Origin: Eggerthella lenta DSM 2243
GTDB lineage: Bacteria > Actinomycetota > Coriobacteriia > Coriobacteriales > Eggerthellaceae
DNA length: 64,000 nucleotides
Assembly: GCF_000024265.1 (NCBI RefSeq)
Contig: NC_013204.1
Coordinates: 3,042,501 to 3,106,500, forward strand
Direction: 5' to 3'
Positions 24,096-32,068 of this stretch are shown here, in pieces (positions within the stretch are counted from its first letter, which is position 1; every line of letters starts with the position of its first letter). The notes under the pieces are model-generated. The model had not been told where the DNA came from. It ran no database searches and saw only the letters and a list, made by a program, of their open reading frames with translations. Both the position numbers and the translations under genes were made by a program.

Positions 24096-24760
24096 TGCGC
24101 AAGACGAGAAACGCCGTTCGCGCCCTTCTCGCGGCCCTTGCGGCCTTGATCGTGGTGTTCGTCGCACTCGTGGCCGCATCGCAGCCAAGCGGGCGCGCAG
24201 AAGAGCCGAGCGAAGTGCTGGAAGCCAGCGAAGACTACATGGTCACCGCAGCCGATATGCAGCTTCCGGAGCTTCCGACCGGCTGCGAGGCGACGGCCAT
24301 AGCGACCCTGCTGCGGCTCAACGGCGTTGACGCGTCGAAAACCGACATTGCCGACGTGATGCCAAAGAGCGATACGGACTTTGTGCATTCGTTTTTGGGC
24401 GACCCCTACAGCAAGAACGGCGGCTGCTGCATGTCGTTGTGCGCAGTCGAGACGATGCGGAAATTCCTAGTCGGCTGCAGCCTGATCGGCTACGAGACGG
24501 AAGGCTACGATCTCGCCGACCTGCCGACGCCGTGCGTCGTGTGGGTAACCATCGACCTGGCAGAGCCGCAGGGGCCGCTCAAGACGCAAGGGGCTTACTC
24601 GATGTTCTATCCCTCGCACTGCTTGACCGTGCTCGGCGTCGATGACGACACGGTGCGCACCATCGACCCTCTTAAAGGATACGAGGAGTACCCCCGCGAC
24701 AAGTTCGAGCACGTTTACAGCGTGCTCGGTAAGCAAGCCGTTTATATCGGGAAGGAATAG
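24095..24760 (+). CDS. Secreted C39-like cysteine peptidase of the phage
   Basis: A 221-residue exported protein. Residues ~1-32 are a signal peptide (basic start, ALLAALAALIVVFVALVAAS core). The rest fits the Peptidase_C39_2 papain-like family: LPTGCEATAIATLLRLNGV with catalytic Cys64, and PSHCLTVLGVDDD with His175, followed by an Asp/Asn-containing IDPLKGYEEY strand. Such proteins occur in Gram-positive prophages and may cut cell-wall peptides or host surface proteins; the target is unknown. It sits between holin and endolysin, coupled to both (ATG overlaps the holin stop), so a lysis or surface-exposed role is likely. The start is ATG 24095, not an earlier frame extension. Confidence 0.78.
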   Translation: MRKTRNAVRALLAALAALIVVFVALVAASQPSGRAEEPSEVLEASEDYMVTAADMQLPELPTGCEATAIATLLRLNGVDASKTDIADVMPKSDTDFVHSFLGDPYSKNGGCCMSLCAVETMRKFLVGCSLIGYETEGYDLADLPTPCVVWVTIDLAEPQGPLKTQGAYSMFYPSHCLTVLGVDDDTVRTIDPLKGYEEYPRDKFEHVYSVLGKQAVYIGKE

Positions 24761-24763
24761 CCC

Positions 24764-24883
24764 ATGGACGAAGAGAAGAAGACCGCCGAGGACGAGGCCA
24801 CCATGCTGCAGAAGGCCGTGGAGGCCGGCCGCACCGACGGCGACGGCCCCGATGACGTGGAGGTGGCAGACGATGGCGAATAG
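24764..24883 (+). CDS. Small acidic phage protein
   Basis: A 39-residue frame (MDEEKKTAEDEATMLQK start; acidic DDVEVADDGE end) with a GAAGGA site eight bases before ATG 24764. It overlaps the endolysin start by 11 bases, which supports it being translated and coupling endolysin expression. No function assigned. Confidence 0.5.
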   Translation: MDEEKKTAEDEATMLQKAVEAGRTDGDGPDDVEVADDGE

Positions 24884-25712
24884 CGCGGCCGACGTTATCA
24901 GGATCGCTGCTGCGGAAGTCGGCTACTCGCGGTGGAGCGACCCCGAGCAGGGCACGAAGTACGGACGCTGGTACGCCGAGAAGACCGGCAGCGGCTACTA
25001 CGGCACCAACGGGGTGCCGTATTGCGCCATGTTCGTGAGCTGGGTCATGGCGCAGGCCGGCGCGAGGTGCGAGGGCATCCCCGGTGCTTACTGCCCGTGG
25101 ATTCTCAACGCCGGTAGGAAGGCGGGGAAGCTCGTATCGGCCGCGAACGCGAAGCCGGGCGACGTGGTGCTGTTCGACTGGGAAGGCGACGGCACAAGCG
25201 ATCACGTGGGCTTCGTGGAGCGCAACAGCGGCGTGCTCCACACCATCGAGGGCAACACCAACAACGGCGCGGTGGCGCGCCGCACGCGCTCGTACGGAAC
25301 CGTGTGCGGCGTCATCCGCCCGGACTACGATGGCACGACCGCGAGCGCCCCAGAGAACGGCGTCGGTGCGCTTGAAGTCGATGGCGTGTGGGGTCCCGCC
25401 ACGACGCGGGCCGTGCAAGCTGCGCTCGGCACCACGCAAGACGGCATCGTGAGCGACCAGTACGCCGGATACCGCGCGGGCAACCCCGGATTGAGTTCCG
25501 CGTCGTGGGAATGGCACAGCCGCACGTCCCTTGGCAGCGACATGGTGCGCGCGCTGCAACGCAAGATCGGCGCAACGGTCGATGGTGTCGCAGGCCCTAA
25601 GACGTTCCGCGCCCTGCAAACCTGCCTCGGAACCACGCAGGATGGGCGTATCAGCAACCCAAGCACGTGCGTTAAAGCCCTGCAGCAACGTCTGAATGCG
25701 GGCACGTTTTAG
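24873..25712 (+). CDS. CHAP-domain endolysin with two peptidoglycan-binding repeats
   Basis: A 279-residue lysin. Residues ~1-150 are a CHAP amidase/endopeptidase domain: catalytic Cys51 in GVPYCAMFVSWVM, His111 in GTSDHVGFVER and an Asn/Glu in IEGNTNNGAVA. Two PG_binding_1-like modules follow, each with a DGVWGPATTRAVQAAL or DGVAGPKTFRALQTCL pattern. No signal peptide, consistent with holin-dependent release. GGAGGTGGCAGACG precedes ATG 24873. It is the last phage gene before the tRNA, so the lysis cassette ends here. Confidence 0.92.
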   Translation: MANSAADVIRIAAAEVGYSRWSDPEQGTKYGRWYAEKTGSGYYGTNGVPYCAMFVSWVMAQAGARCEGIPGAYCPWILNAGRKAGKLVSAANAKPGDVVLFDWEGDGTSDHVGFVERNSGVLHTIEGNTNNGAVARRTRSYGTVCGVIRPDYDGTTASAPENGVGALEVDGVWGPATTRAVQAALGTTQDGIVSDQYAGYRAGNPGLSSASWEWHSRTSLGSDMVRALQRKIGATVDGVAGPKTFRALQTCLGTTQDGRISNPSTCVKALQQRLNAGTF

Positions 25713-25725
25713 AGTTCGAAAAGGG

Positions 25726-25751
25726 AAAAGCCCCTAGTGATAGGGGCTTTT
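25726..25751 (+). terminator. Bidirectional terminator after the endolysin
   Basis: AAAAGCCCCTA (25726-25736) and TAGGGGCTTTT (25741-25751) form a perfect 11-pair stem around GTGA, with A-rich and T-rich flanks. It closes the prophage's late transcript and may mark the phage/host boundary. Confidence 0.9.
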
Positions 25752-25795
25752 CTCGTACTTGCCCACTATGACGAATCCACGCCACAGTGCATAAA

Positions 25796-25820
25796 ATCCG
25801 AACGTTTGTTGTGTTCGGAT
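25796..25820 (-). terminator. Terminator of the tRNA-Ala gene
   Basis: ATCCGAAC and GTTCGGAT (25796-25803 / 25813-25820) pair around a 9-base loop; on the minus strand the stem is followed by TTTT. It lies 11 bases beyond the tRNA 3' end. Confidence 0.75.
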
Positions 25821-25830
25821 ATTGGTTCCG

Positions 25831-25906
25831 TGGTGGAGATGATGGGATTCGAACCCACGACCCCCACGTTGCGAACGTGATGCTCTCCCAACTGAGCTAC
25901 ATCCCC
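25831..25906 (-). tRNA. tRNA-Ala (anticodon CGC)
   Basis: A 76-base leftward tRNA with encoded CCA. On the minus strand it starts GGGGATG, has an AGCTCAGTTGGGAGAGC D arm, the anticodon loop TTCGCAA (anticodon CGC) and a T arm with GGTTCGAATCC. The acceptor stem contains the G3-U70 wobble pair that defines alanine tRNAs. Its 3' end faces the prophage, the orientation used by many tRNA-integrating phages, so 25831-25906 is the probable right attachment region. Confidence 0.95.
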
Positions 25907-26007
25907 ACGGGTAGTGCGCTTATCGCGCGGGGCAATATTCTGCCTGTCTTGGAGGCATTTGTCAAATGGCAATTGCAGACGATCTGCAAAATGCACACGA
26001 ACGGGAT

Positions 26008-26256
26008 TTACAGCTCGGCATTCTCGTCGATGAACATGGCATTCGCCTCGTCGGCGGAGACGTGTTTGAGGATATCTCCCGGCTGACATTTGAGCACCTC
26101 GCACAGCATGTCGAGCGTGCTGAAACGGACGGCCCTGATTTTGCCTGTCTTGATGCGCGAGAGATTGACGTTGGTGATTCCCACCTTGTCAGCAAGCTCG
26201 TTCAGCGAGATATGCCGATCCGCCATGATCTCGTCAAGATGAAGAACGATAGGCAT
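26008..26256 (-). CDS. XRE/YozG-type transcriptional regulator
   Basis: An 82-residue helix-turn-helix protein of the HTH_26/YozG kind: MADRHISLNELADKVGITNVNLSRIKTGK holds the DNA-binding helices (only the core LNELADKVGI and NLSRIKTG are diagnostic). I start at ATG 26256, with AGGTGGG four bases upstream; an in-frame GTG at 26265 would add three residues. It directly follows the DUF2975 membrane protein; this pair is a recurrent two-gene unit in which the regulator probably controls the pair. Cytoplasmic. Confidence 0.82.
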   Translation of the reverse strand: MPIVLHLDEIMADRHISLNELADKVGITNVNLSRIKTGKIRAVRFSTLDMLCEVLKCQPGDILKHVSADEANAMFIDENAEL

Positions 26257-26265
26257 CGAACCCAC

Positions 26266-26793
26266 CTACAAGGTTTCGTCCGAAAGCTTTTGCAGAAGTA
26301 TGCCGTATTTGAACACAAAGGAGAAGGCGAAGACAACCGCCGCTGCCACTAAAGGAAAGAAGTTCAGAGTTGGAGAGACGCTACCCGCAGAAGAACCCGC
26401 CCATCCTTGATTCATAAAAGCCGCACTGCACGTCATTACAAACTCAAGAACGCCATAGGCCAGCAACGAGATCGCAATCAGCCTAAGCCTTTTAACTTGC
26501 AGCATAGTAAAGGGAGAATGGCCTTTTGAAGTATCGGAGAATATTTTAATAAGAGTGATGCATATCGCAGCCATAGCGATACCACACAACACATAGTTAA
26601 CTAACGTAAACCCATTAACAGGGTTATCTGAGAAACCGGGATCGAACAAAGAACAAACCATTACCCCACTTGATGCCAGCCACCAAATGCAAAGGAAGAC
26701 AAAGACGACAATCATGGCGAGACCGATAAGACGACATATCTTGCGAGTTTTAACAAGTAAACGTTCCGTTGTTTCCACATCCGTGTCAGGCAT
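26266..26793 (-). CDS. DUF2975 membrane protein
   Basis: A 175-residue protein with four predicted membrane segments (at about 21-42, 58-80, 104-124, 143-165) and the DUF2975 size and layout. Its gene is followed three bases later by the XRE regulator, the typical partner. Function of DUF2975 is unknown; the pairing suggests a membrane sensor or a peptide-linked module. GGAGAAGGAGACGTA precedes ATG 26793. It is the first host gene to the right of the tRNA. Confidence 0.8.
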   Translation of the reverse strand: MPDTDVETTERLLVKTRKICRLIGLAMIVVFVFLCIWWLASSGVMVCSLFDPGFSDNPVNGFTLVNYVLCGIAMAAICITLIKIFSDTSKGHSPFTMLQVKRLRLIAISLLAYGVLEFVMTCSAAFMNQGWAGSSAGSVSPTLNFFPLVAAAVVFAFSFVFKYGILLQKLSDETL

Positions 26794-26841
26794 TACGTCT
26801 CCTTCTCCCAGAGCACCTTACAAATAAAAGCTATAGTATCG

Positions 26842-26879
26842 CAAAGACCTCTTTCATTACCTAATGAAAGAGGTCTTTG
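26842..26879. terminator. 38-bp perfect palindrome
   Basis: An 18-base arm (26842-26859; ends CTTTCATTA) is the exact reverse complement of 26862-26879, with only CC between. It lies 31 bases downstream of the small peptide gene and 49 bases upstream of the DUF2975 start. It could terminate the radical SAM/peptide transcript, serve as an operator for the DUF2975 gene, or both. The T run expected of a strong terminator is missing. Confidence 0.7.
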
Positions 26880-26909
26880 ATAAATACATCGATGGGGTTT
26901 ACTGTTTAC

Positions 26910-26993
26910 TCAGAAACCCACCGCAAAACAGGAACCGTTAAACCCGATGGGATAGCACACAGACAAAGGTTCCGCGTCGCTATAGAACAGCAT
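26910..26993 (-). CDS. 27-residue Cys-containing peptide, candidate RiPP precursor
   Basis: A 27-codon frame directly downstream of the radical SAM gene. The last codons of that gene contain AAAGGAGGTGA, a perfect Shine-Dalgarno site, four bases before this ATG (26991-26993). The peptide begins MLFYSDAEPLSV and has Cys13 and Cys22 in CYPIGFNGSCF, with aromatic residues around them and an AVGF end. Short peptides with spaced Cys and aromatics beside a SPASM radical SAM enzyme are typical precursors of crosslinked peptides (thioether or similar). No known precursor family recognised. Cross-check with homologues is the deciding test. Confidence 0.6.
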   Translation of the reverse strand: MLFYSDAEPLSVCYPIGFNGSCFAVGF

Positions 26994-26997
26994 TCTT

Positions 26998-28245
26998 TCA
27001 CCTCCTTTGTTGTAGTGATTCTGACATGGCTTTTCCCAGGACGTCGTAGAATTCCTGGGTCATCAGGCAGTAGGAGTCCTTCGACTCCAAATTGCCCGAT
27101 TCGAACAGCGAGCGGGCTCGGCAGCCTCCCCCGCAGATTCGCAGATACCGACACGTTCCGCAGTCCTCGAACTTTTCGGCGTCGAGCGTTTGGAACGTGC
27201 GAGACACATCCGTCTGCAGCGCATCGAGCACGGCGTCCGTGAACGCGTTGCCCATGGCAAGCTCCGGGCGATGCAGCATGTGGCACGGGTAGATGGTGCC
27301 GTCGGCGTCCACGCTGAGCGACTTGCAGCCGGCGCCGCAGTTGCGTTTCACCGTGAGGTTCACGCCTACGGGCGCGTCCATCGCGGGAAGGGGCTTGCCG
27401 TTGTCAAGCGTCAGCAGCGCGCGGCCCAGCATGCGCAGCTCGTCCGCGCCGGGCAGCAGACCTCCCAACACCTCGTCATCCGGTTCGCAGGTAAGCAGGC
27501 TGAAGTTCAGCGACGCGCCCAAATCGCGCGACAGCTGCACGTACGAGGCCAGGTCGCCCACGTTCTTCGCATGCACCGTGGGAATGATGTGCGCCGAAAT
27601 CCCCGCACGCTGCACCATGCGCACGGCTTCCACCAGCTCGTCGAAGCGCTGCTCGCTCCTGATGTACGCCGGCGCGCCAGCCGAGCAGCCGTCGAACGAC
27701 ACCGACACGCAATCGACGTTCGGCGCAAGCTGCTCAAGCGCTTCCTCGGTCATGCGCGTGCCGTTCGACAGCACGGTGACCGACGCGATGCCGCAGGCGC
27801 GCTTCGCGTGCTCCACGATGTCGGGAAGGTCCTCGCGCAAGAACGGCTCGCCGCCCGAGATGATCAGCTGCGACAATCCGGCGGCGGCAAGCCCTTCCAC
27901 CGCGCGCTTCATGTCGGCCAAAGGCGCGTCGGCCAGACGGTTGCGATGCTCGTCCAGCGAGTAGCAGCCCGCACATGCGAGGTTGCAGCGCTGTGTGACG
28001 TGCAGGTACGCCGAAAGCACGCGCGGCTCGGCAACGACCCGCTGGAAGAAGCCGCCGCGCGCAAGATGTTCCAGCAACGCCGGATCCACCGCGGTCACAT
28101 CGTCCTCGGGAACATCCTCCTCGAGCATGCGCGCGCAAACCGCAGCGCCCTGCTCGGTCAAACCGATCGCATATCCGGTATCGAGGCAGCCCACCATCGG
28201 GATTCCCGCGAAGTCGAACAGAACTACCTCTTCGGTAAACCTCAT
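26998..28245 (-). CDS. Radical SAM-SPASM peptide-modifying enzyme
   Basis: A 415-residue enzyme. The radical SAM cluster is Cys87-x3-Cys91-x2-Cys94 (RCNLACAGC), followed by SGGEPFLREDLP (SAM-binding GGE). The SPASM region with two auxiliary cluster sites begins at NCGAGCKSLSVDADG and continues through CGTCRYLRICGGGC. SPASM enzymes of this layout modify ribosomal peptides. The N-terminal ~75 residues resemble a precursor-recognition region. I start at ATG 28245 because GAGGGG lies eight bases upstream; an upstream start would add 22 residues. Its 3' end provides the ribosome site for the small peptide at 26910. Confidence 0.85.
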   Translation of the reverse strand: MRFTEEVVLFDFAGIPMVGCLDTGYAIGLTEQGAAVCARMLEEDVPEDDVTAVDPALLEHLARGGFFQRVVAEPRVLSAYLHVTQRCNLACAGCYSLDEHRNRLADAPLADMKRAVEGLAAAGLSQLIISGGEPFLREDLPDIVEHAKRACGIASVTVLSNGTRMTEEALEQLAPNVDCVSVSFDGCSAGAPAYIRSEQRFDELVEAVRMVQRAGISAHIIPTVHAKNVGDLASYVQLSRDLGASLNFSLLTCEPDDEVLGGLLPGADELRMLGRALLTLDNGKPLPAMDAPVGVNLTVKRNCGAGCKSLSVDADGTIYPCHMLHRPELAMGNAFTDAVLDALQTDVSRTFQTLDAEKFEDCGTCRYLRICGGGCRARSLFESGNLESKDSYCLMTQEFYDVLGKAMSESLQQRR

Positions 28246-28685
28246 ACACCCAGCCCCTCGTCGTACGATCGATGCATCCCGAACAAACATGGCGCAAAAC
28301 CGTCTCTCCACGCTTACAAAAGCATACTAGCATTCAATGAAACCTTGCTGCTAGGGGGCTTCTGAAATACCGGTGCGACAAGTTGCGTAATCCGATGATT
28401 ACAATTAGGAATTTTGCAGTCCATCTGGGCATTCAGTCGGAACAAAACGGCGAAGCCACCATCACAGATTTAATGTTTTATGATAAATTGTCTGACGTTA
28501 AGATTACTGCAGAGCCACGATCATCGGAAAAGAGCCGCCGTCATGAATATCAGCCGATCGGAGCATATCGTGACCGCCGGACGCAATGGAAGCCTCTCAT
28601 GCCATTGCACGCATAAACGCGATCTTCAACGATCGCACTAGATGATACCACGAGCGAACCACCGGACTTGAAAGGGATGACGCTG
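28246..28685. other. Gene-poor region upstream of the radical SAM gene
   Basis: This 440-base gap is visibly less GC-rich (28320-28560) than the surroundings. A 77-codon rightward frame (28383-28616; starts from TTG) has no ribosome site and no family resemblance, so I do not call it a gene. The gap should hold the leftward promoter of the radical SAM gene, for example TAGTAT at 28324-28329 read leftward, but no confident -35 is visible. Confidence 0.4.
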
Positions 28686-28874
28686 ATGAACACTCCCGCA
28701 GATCGTGAACTGAACAAGCGGCTCATCGACATCTCCAAAGCTTTGACTACGCTTCTTTGCGGAACCTCTACCGTAGACGATTCCGCCTACATCCGCGACG
28801 AGGCGCTTCGCGCCGTTGCGGAGCAATCGGAGCTGGCTCGGCTGAAGCTCTCGCGCGCCGCCTCGGGAAAGTAG
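28686..28874 (+). CDS. Small hypothetical protein
   Basis: A 62-residue, mostly helical charged protein (MNTPADRELNKRLIDISKAL start). I choose ATG 28686 with an AAAGGGATGA stretch upstream; TTG 28668 is an alternative. No family recognised. It converges on the flavoprotein reductase gene, and an imperfect GAAGG...CCTTC hairpin (28887-28921) lies between them. Confidence 0.5.
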   Translation: MNTPADRELNKRLIDISKALTTLLCGTSTVDDSAYIRDEALRAVAEQSELARLKLSRAASGK

Positions 28875-28965
28875 CGCCGAACGGGAGAAGGCCGACGCCC
28901 TTGCACGGACGCCGACCTTCTTGACCGCAGACGCGAAACGCAGAGCGTAGTCGAAACGCCGCCGC

Positions 28966-30861
28966 TTAGGCGTTCGCCACCGCCGAGGCTCCGGCGATGC
29001 GGCCGAACACGATGAGGTCGGTGAACGAGTTGCCGCCCAGACGGTTGCCGCCCTGGACGCCGCCGGTGACTTCGCCGCACGCGAACAGGTTGGGGATGGG
29101 TTCGCCCGCCTCGGTGCACACCTGCGCGTCGGTAGTGATGCACAAGCCGCCCATAGTGTAGTGGATGGTGGGGATGCGCTTGGAGGCGTAATACGCGGGA
29201 TCGGACAGCTCGGTGCCCAGCAGCTCCTTGCCTGGGGCGATCTGCGTGTCGACGCCGGCCTTCACGCAGGCGTTGTAGCCCTCCACCGTCTCGGCCAGCG
29301 CATCAGCCGGGACGCCGATCTGGTTCGCCAGATCTTCGATGTCGTCGGCCTTGAAGCTATGGCCCTTCTCCACCAGCTCGGCGATCTGGTCGGCGCGGTC
29401 GGCCGCGATGTCGGTGGAGTCCACGAGCAGCCACATCTCGTCGTTGGGCTGTTCGAGGATGGCGTCGGCGATGGTGTCGCGGCGCTCGTCCTCGCGGATG
29501 AATCGCTTGCCCTCGTCGTTGACCATCACGTAGTCCTCGACGCCCAGCCAGTTGCCCACGAACGTGGCCACGCCGCCGTTCTGCGGGTCGCCCAGCGGGT
29601 GGATCTGCACCAGCTCCATGTTGCGCAGACCCGCGCCCACGCCTTCGCCCAATCCCAGGCCGTCACCGGTAGACGAGCACACATTCGACGAGGGCATGTC
29701 CTTCGTCACGCGCTTGTCGTACTCCATGGCCAGCTCGGCGTTGCGGGAGTAGCCACCCGTGGCCAACACCACGGACTTCGCGCGCACGGCAATGGAAGCG
29801 CCGCTCGAAGGACGGGTTCCGGCGACGCCCGTCACCTTGCCGCCTTCCTCGACAAGCTGTTCGACCTTCGCGTCGGTGTACAGCGTGACCTTGCCGGTCT
29901 TGTCGGCGCTGTCCTTCAGGCACGACACGTAGTAGCTGCCGCCCTGCTCGCCCTTCTTCTCCACCTCGACGGCGTGACCGCGCTGCCATAGGCCGCCGAT
30001 GGCCGTGAACGGTTCCTTCTCGTACACCAGGCCGTGGTCCTCCATCCAGTGCACGGCGTCCAGCGCGTTGTCGGCCAGGATGCGCACGAGCGCGGGATCG
30101 CCCAACTCGTCGCCGCCTTCGAACGTCTGCTGGTAGAACAGGTCAGGCGAATCCTCGATGCCGAGGGGCTCTTGACGCTCGGGGTCGGGCGCGTTGAGCG
30201 TGCCCTCGCCGGCGTTCGTGTTGCCGCCGTAGATGTCCATCTTCTCCAGCATGACCACCGTCTTGCCGGCCTCCGCCGCGGTGACGGCCGCCGCGAACGC
30301 CGCGCCGCCGGAGCCCACGACGCACACGTCGCAGTCTTCGTCGATAGCGGCCGCGGGCTCGATGCCCGTGTCGGCCTTCTTGAGGGCCTTCACGTCGCCG
30401 CCCGCCTGGTCGACGCACTCGGCCACGGCCGTGGCGAAGGCCATGGACGACAGCGAAGCGCCCGTGACGGTGTCGAAGTTGAGGCTTTGCGACTGGAGAT
30501 ACTTGTCCTTGAGGATATCGATGGCGGCATCGCCGATGTTGCGGCTTTCCTCGTGCTCGACATCGATGGCGTCGATAGCGTCGTCGGTGAACGTGACCTT
30601 CACGTTGACGGCGCCGTTGCGGCCCTCGGCGCTGGCCTCGTAGGTGCCGGCTTTGTACGCCTGCGAGCCCACGCCGCCGTTCGCGTCGGCCTTCGGCGAG
30701 CAGCCGGCCAGGCCGAGCATGGCCAACGCCATGGTTGCGGCGCTGCCGCAGACGAACTGGCGGCGGTTCATCTGCAGGCGCGTGCGCACGTTCGCCTCGA
30801 TGCGACTCATGGCTTCTTCCATACGCTGGCGGGCGGCGATTTCGTTCGGGTTCTGGATCAT
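28966..30861 (-). CDS. Tat-exported flavoprotein reductase (fumarate/urocanate reductase-like)
   Basis: A 631-residue extracytoplasmic reductase typical of Eggerthella-type anaerobes. The N-terminal MNRRQFVCGSAATMALAMLG carries a twin-arginine signal (NRRQF) ending at a GCS lipobox-like cysteine. An FMN_bind domain follows (~75-150) with FDTVTGASLSSMAF, where the conserved Thr/Ser is normally linked to FMN by ApbE. Then a fumarate-reductase-type FAD domain (CVVGSGGAAFAAAVTAAEAG) and the catalytic core with GGYSRNAELAMEY and the GGNSFTDLIVFGR C-terminal FAD contact. Its substrate is not deducible: fumarate, urocanate and drug-like acceptors are all known in the family. ATG 30861 has AAGGAGGA. 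Confidence 0.88.
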   Translation of the reverse strand: MIQNPNEIAARQRMEEAMSRIEANVRTRLQMNRRQFVCGSAATMALAMLGLAGCSPKADANGGVGSQAYKAGTYEASAEGRNGAVNVKVTFTDDAIDAIDVEHEESRNIGDAAIDILKDKYLQSQSLNFDTVTGASLSSMAFATAVAECVDQAGGDVKALKKADTGIEPAAAIDEDCDVCVVGSGGAAFAAAVTAAEAGKTVVMLEKMDIYGGNTNAGEGTLNAPDPERQEPLGIEDSPDLFYQQTFEGGDELGDPALVRILADNALDAVHWMEDHGLVYEKEPFTAIGGLWQRGHAVEVEKKGEQGGSYYVSCLKDSADKTGKVTLYTDAKVEQLVEEGGKVTGVAGTRPSSGASIAVRAKSVVLATGGYSRNAELAMEYDKRVTKDMPSSNVCSSTGDGLGLGEGVGAGLRNMELVQIHPLGDPQNGGVATFVGNWLGVEDYVMVNDEGKRFIREDERRDTIADAILEQPNDEMWLLVDSTDIAADRADQIAELVEKGHSFKADDIEDLANQIGVPADALAETVEGYNACVKAGVDTQIAPGKELLGTELSDPAYYASKRIPTIHYTMGGLCITTDAQVCTEAGEPIPNLFACGEVTGGVQGGNRLGGNSFTDLIVFGRIAGASAVANA

Positions 30862-31049
30862 GGCTCCTCCTTGGTTGTGTCTGCTTCCCTCACCGTCGCG
30901 GCGCGACCCTTCGCTCAGCCGCTGCCGGATCGCGATCGGCTGACGAGCGGGAAGATCAGGGAGGGAATGCCCGCCGGTCGATCACGATGGGTTCATGATG
31001 CGGCGCAAACGGGTGGCGCAACAGTACACGGACGGGGTGTTTTCGCAGG

Positions 31050-31080
31050 TTGTGCCATGACACGAACCGGGTGATATACT
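31050..31080 (+). promoter_or_regulatory. Promoter of apbE (leaderless)
   Basis: TTGTGC (31050-31055) and TATACT (31075-31080) are separated by 19 bases. The ATG (31088) begins seven bases past the -10, so the transcript would start at the start codon itself, a leaderless mRNA. No Shine-Dalgarno sequence precedes the ATG. Confidence 0.55.
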
Positions 31081-31087
31081 GTGCGGC

Positions 31088-32068
31088 ATGGAATATCGCG
31101 ACGCATACGACCCCATCCCGCTGGAAGACGTGCACGAAACGCACGGGCCCAACGACGCGGGCATGATGACGCACCAGTTCTACGCGTTCAACACGATCAT
31201 CACCCTGCAAGCCTACGCCGATGCCGCGCAGTGCGCCCCCGCGTTCGACGCGGCCCGCGGCGCGAGTCGCGCGTTCGAGCGGCGGCTTTCGCGCACGCTG
31301 CCGCACTCCGACATCTCGCGGCTGAACGCGGCTGCAGGCAAGCGCGTGGCCGTCCACGACGACACGGCCGAGCTGCTGCGCGCGGCCATCGGGTACTGCG
31401 CCGACAGCGAGGGCCTGTTCGACGTCACCGTGGGCTCGGCGGTGCGGCTGTGGAACTTCCACGAGGGCACGGTGCCCGAGCGCGCCGACGTGGAGCGCGC
31501 GCTGACGCACGTGGATTGGCGCGCGCTGCGCGTAAGCGAGGCCGGAGAGCCCGGCGGGTCCTGGGCGCAGCTGGCCGACCCGCAGGCGGCCGTGGATGTA
31601 GGCGGCATCGCGAAGGGATGGATCGCCGACCGGCTTTCCGCGGTGCTAGCCGAGCACGGGCTGGACTCGTTCGTGGTGAACCTGGGCGGCAACGTGATGG
31701 CGCACGGGCAGAAGCCAGACGGCAGCCCATGGCGCGTAGGCTTGCAGGATCCGCGCGACAAGGGCTCCATCGTGGGCGCCGTGACCGTGCGCGACGCCTC
31801 GGCCGTGACCAGCGGCGTGTACGAGCGCTGCTTCGAGCGAGATGGCGTGTTCTACCACCACATCCTCGACCCGAAGACGGGCTTCCCCGTCGAGACGGAT
31901 GCCGCGGGAGCCACCGTGGTGGCGCGCCGTTCGATCGATGCGGAGGGCTACTCGACCACCCTGCTGGCATTGGGGATCGAACGCGGCCTGGCGTTCGCCC
32001 GCGAGCGCGATGCGATCCTGGGCGCGTATTTCGTGGACCGGGACGGCAAGGTGGCAGGGATCGCCTAG
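31088..32068 (+). CDS. apbE: FAD:protein FMN transferase
   Basis: A 326-residue ApbE-family enzyme that transfers FMN from FAD to a Thr/Ser in target proteins. Family blocks are visible: FYAFNTIITLQAYADAA at the start, DVGGIAKGWIAD (flavin-binding), VNLGGNVMAHG, a YERCFERDG segment, and HHILDPKTGFPVE near the C-terminus (metal site). It is divergent from the flavoprotein reductase at 28966-30861, which carries an FMN_bind domain, so this enzyme likely loads it. No signal peptide or lipobox is obvious, unusual because the target is exported. It converges on the LuxR gene and shares a CTAG stop. Confidence 0.93.
   Translation: MEYRDAYDPIPLEDVHETHGPNDAGMMTHQFYAFNTIITLQAYADAAQCAPAFDAARGASRAFERRLSRTLPHSDISRLNAAAGKRVAVHDDTAELLRAAIGYCADSEGLFDVTVGSAVRLWNFHEGTVPERADVERALTHVDWRALRVSEAGEPGGSWAQLADPQAAVDVGGIAKGWIADRLSAVLAEHGLDSFVVNLGGNVMAHGQKPDGSPWRVGLQDPRDKGSIVGAVTVRDASAVTSGVYERCFERDGVFYHHILDPKTGFPVETDAAGATVVARRSIDAEGYSTTLLALGIERGLAFARERDAILGAYFVDRDGKVAGIA

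Noticed and set aside
28383-28616. A 77-codon rightward frame
   Set aside because: TTG start, no ribosome site, no family resemblance, in a lower-GC gap; treated as chance.
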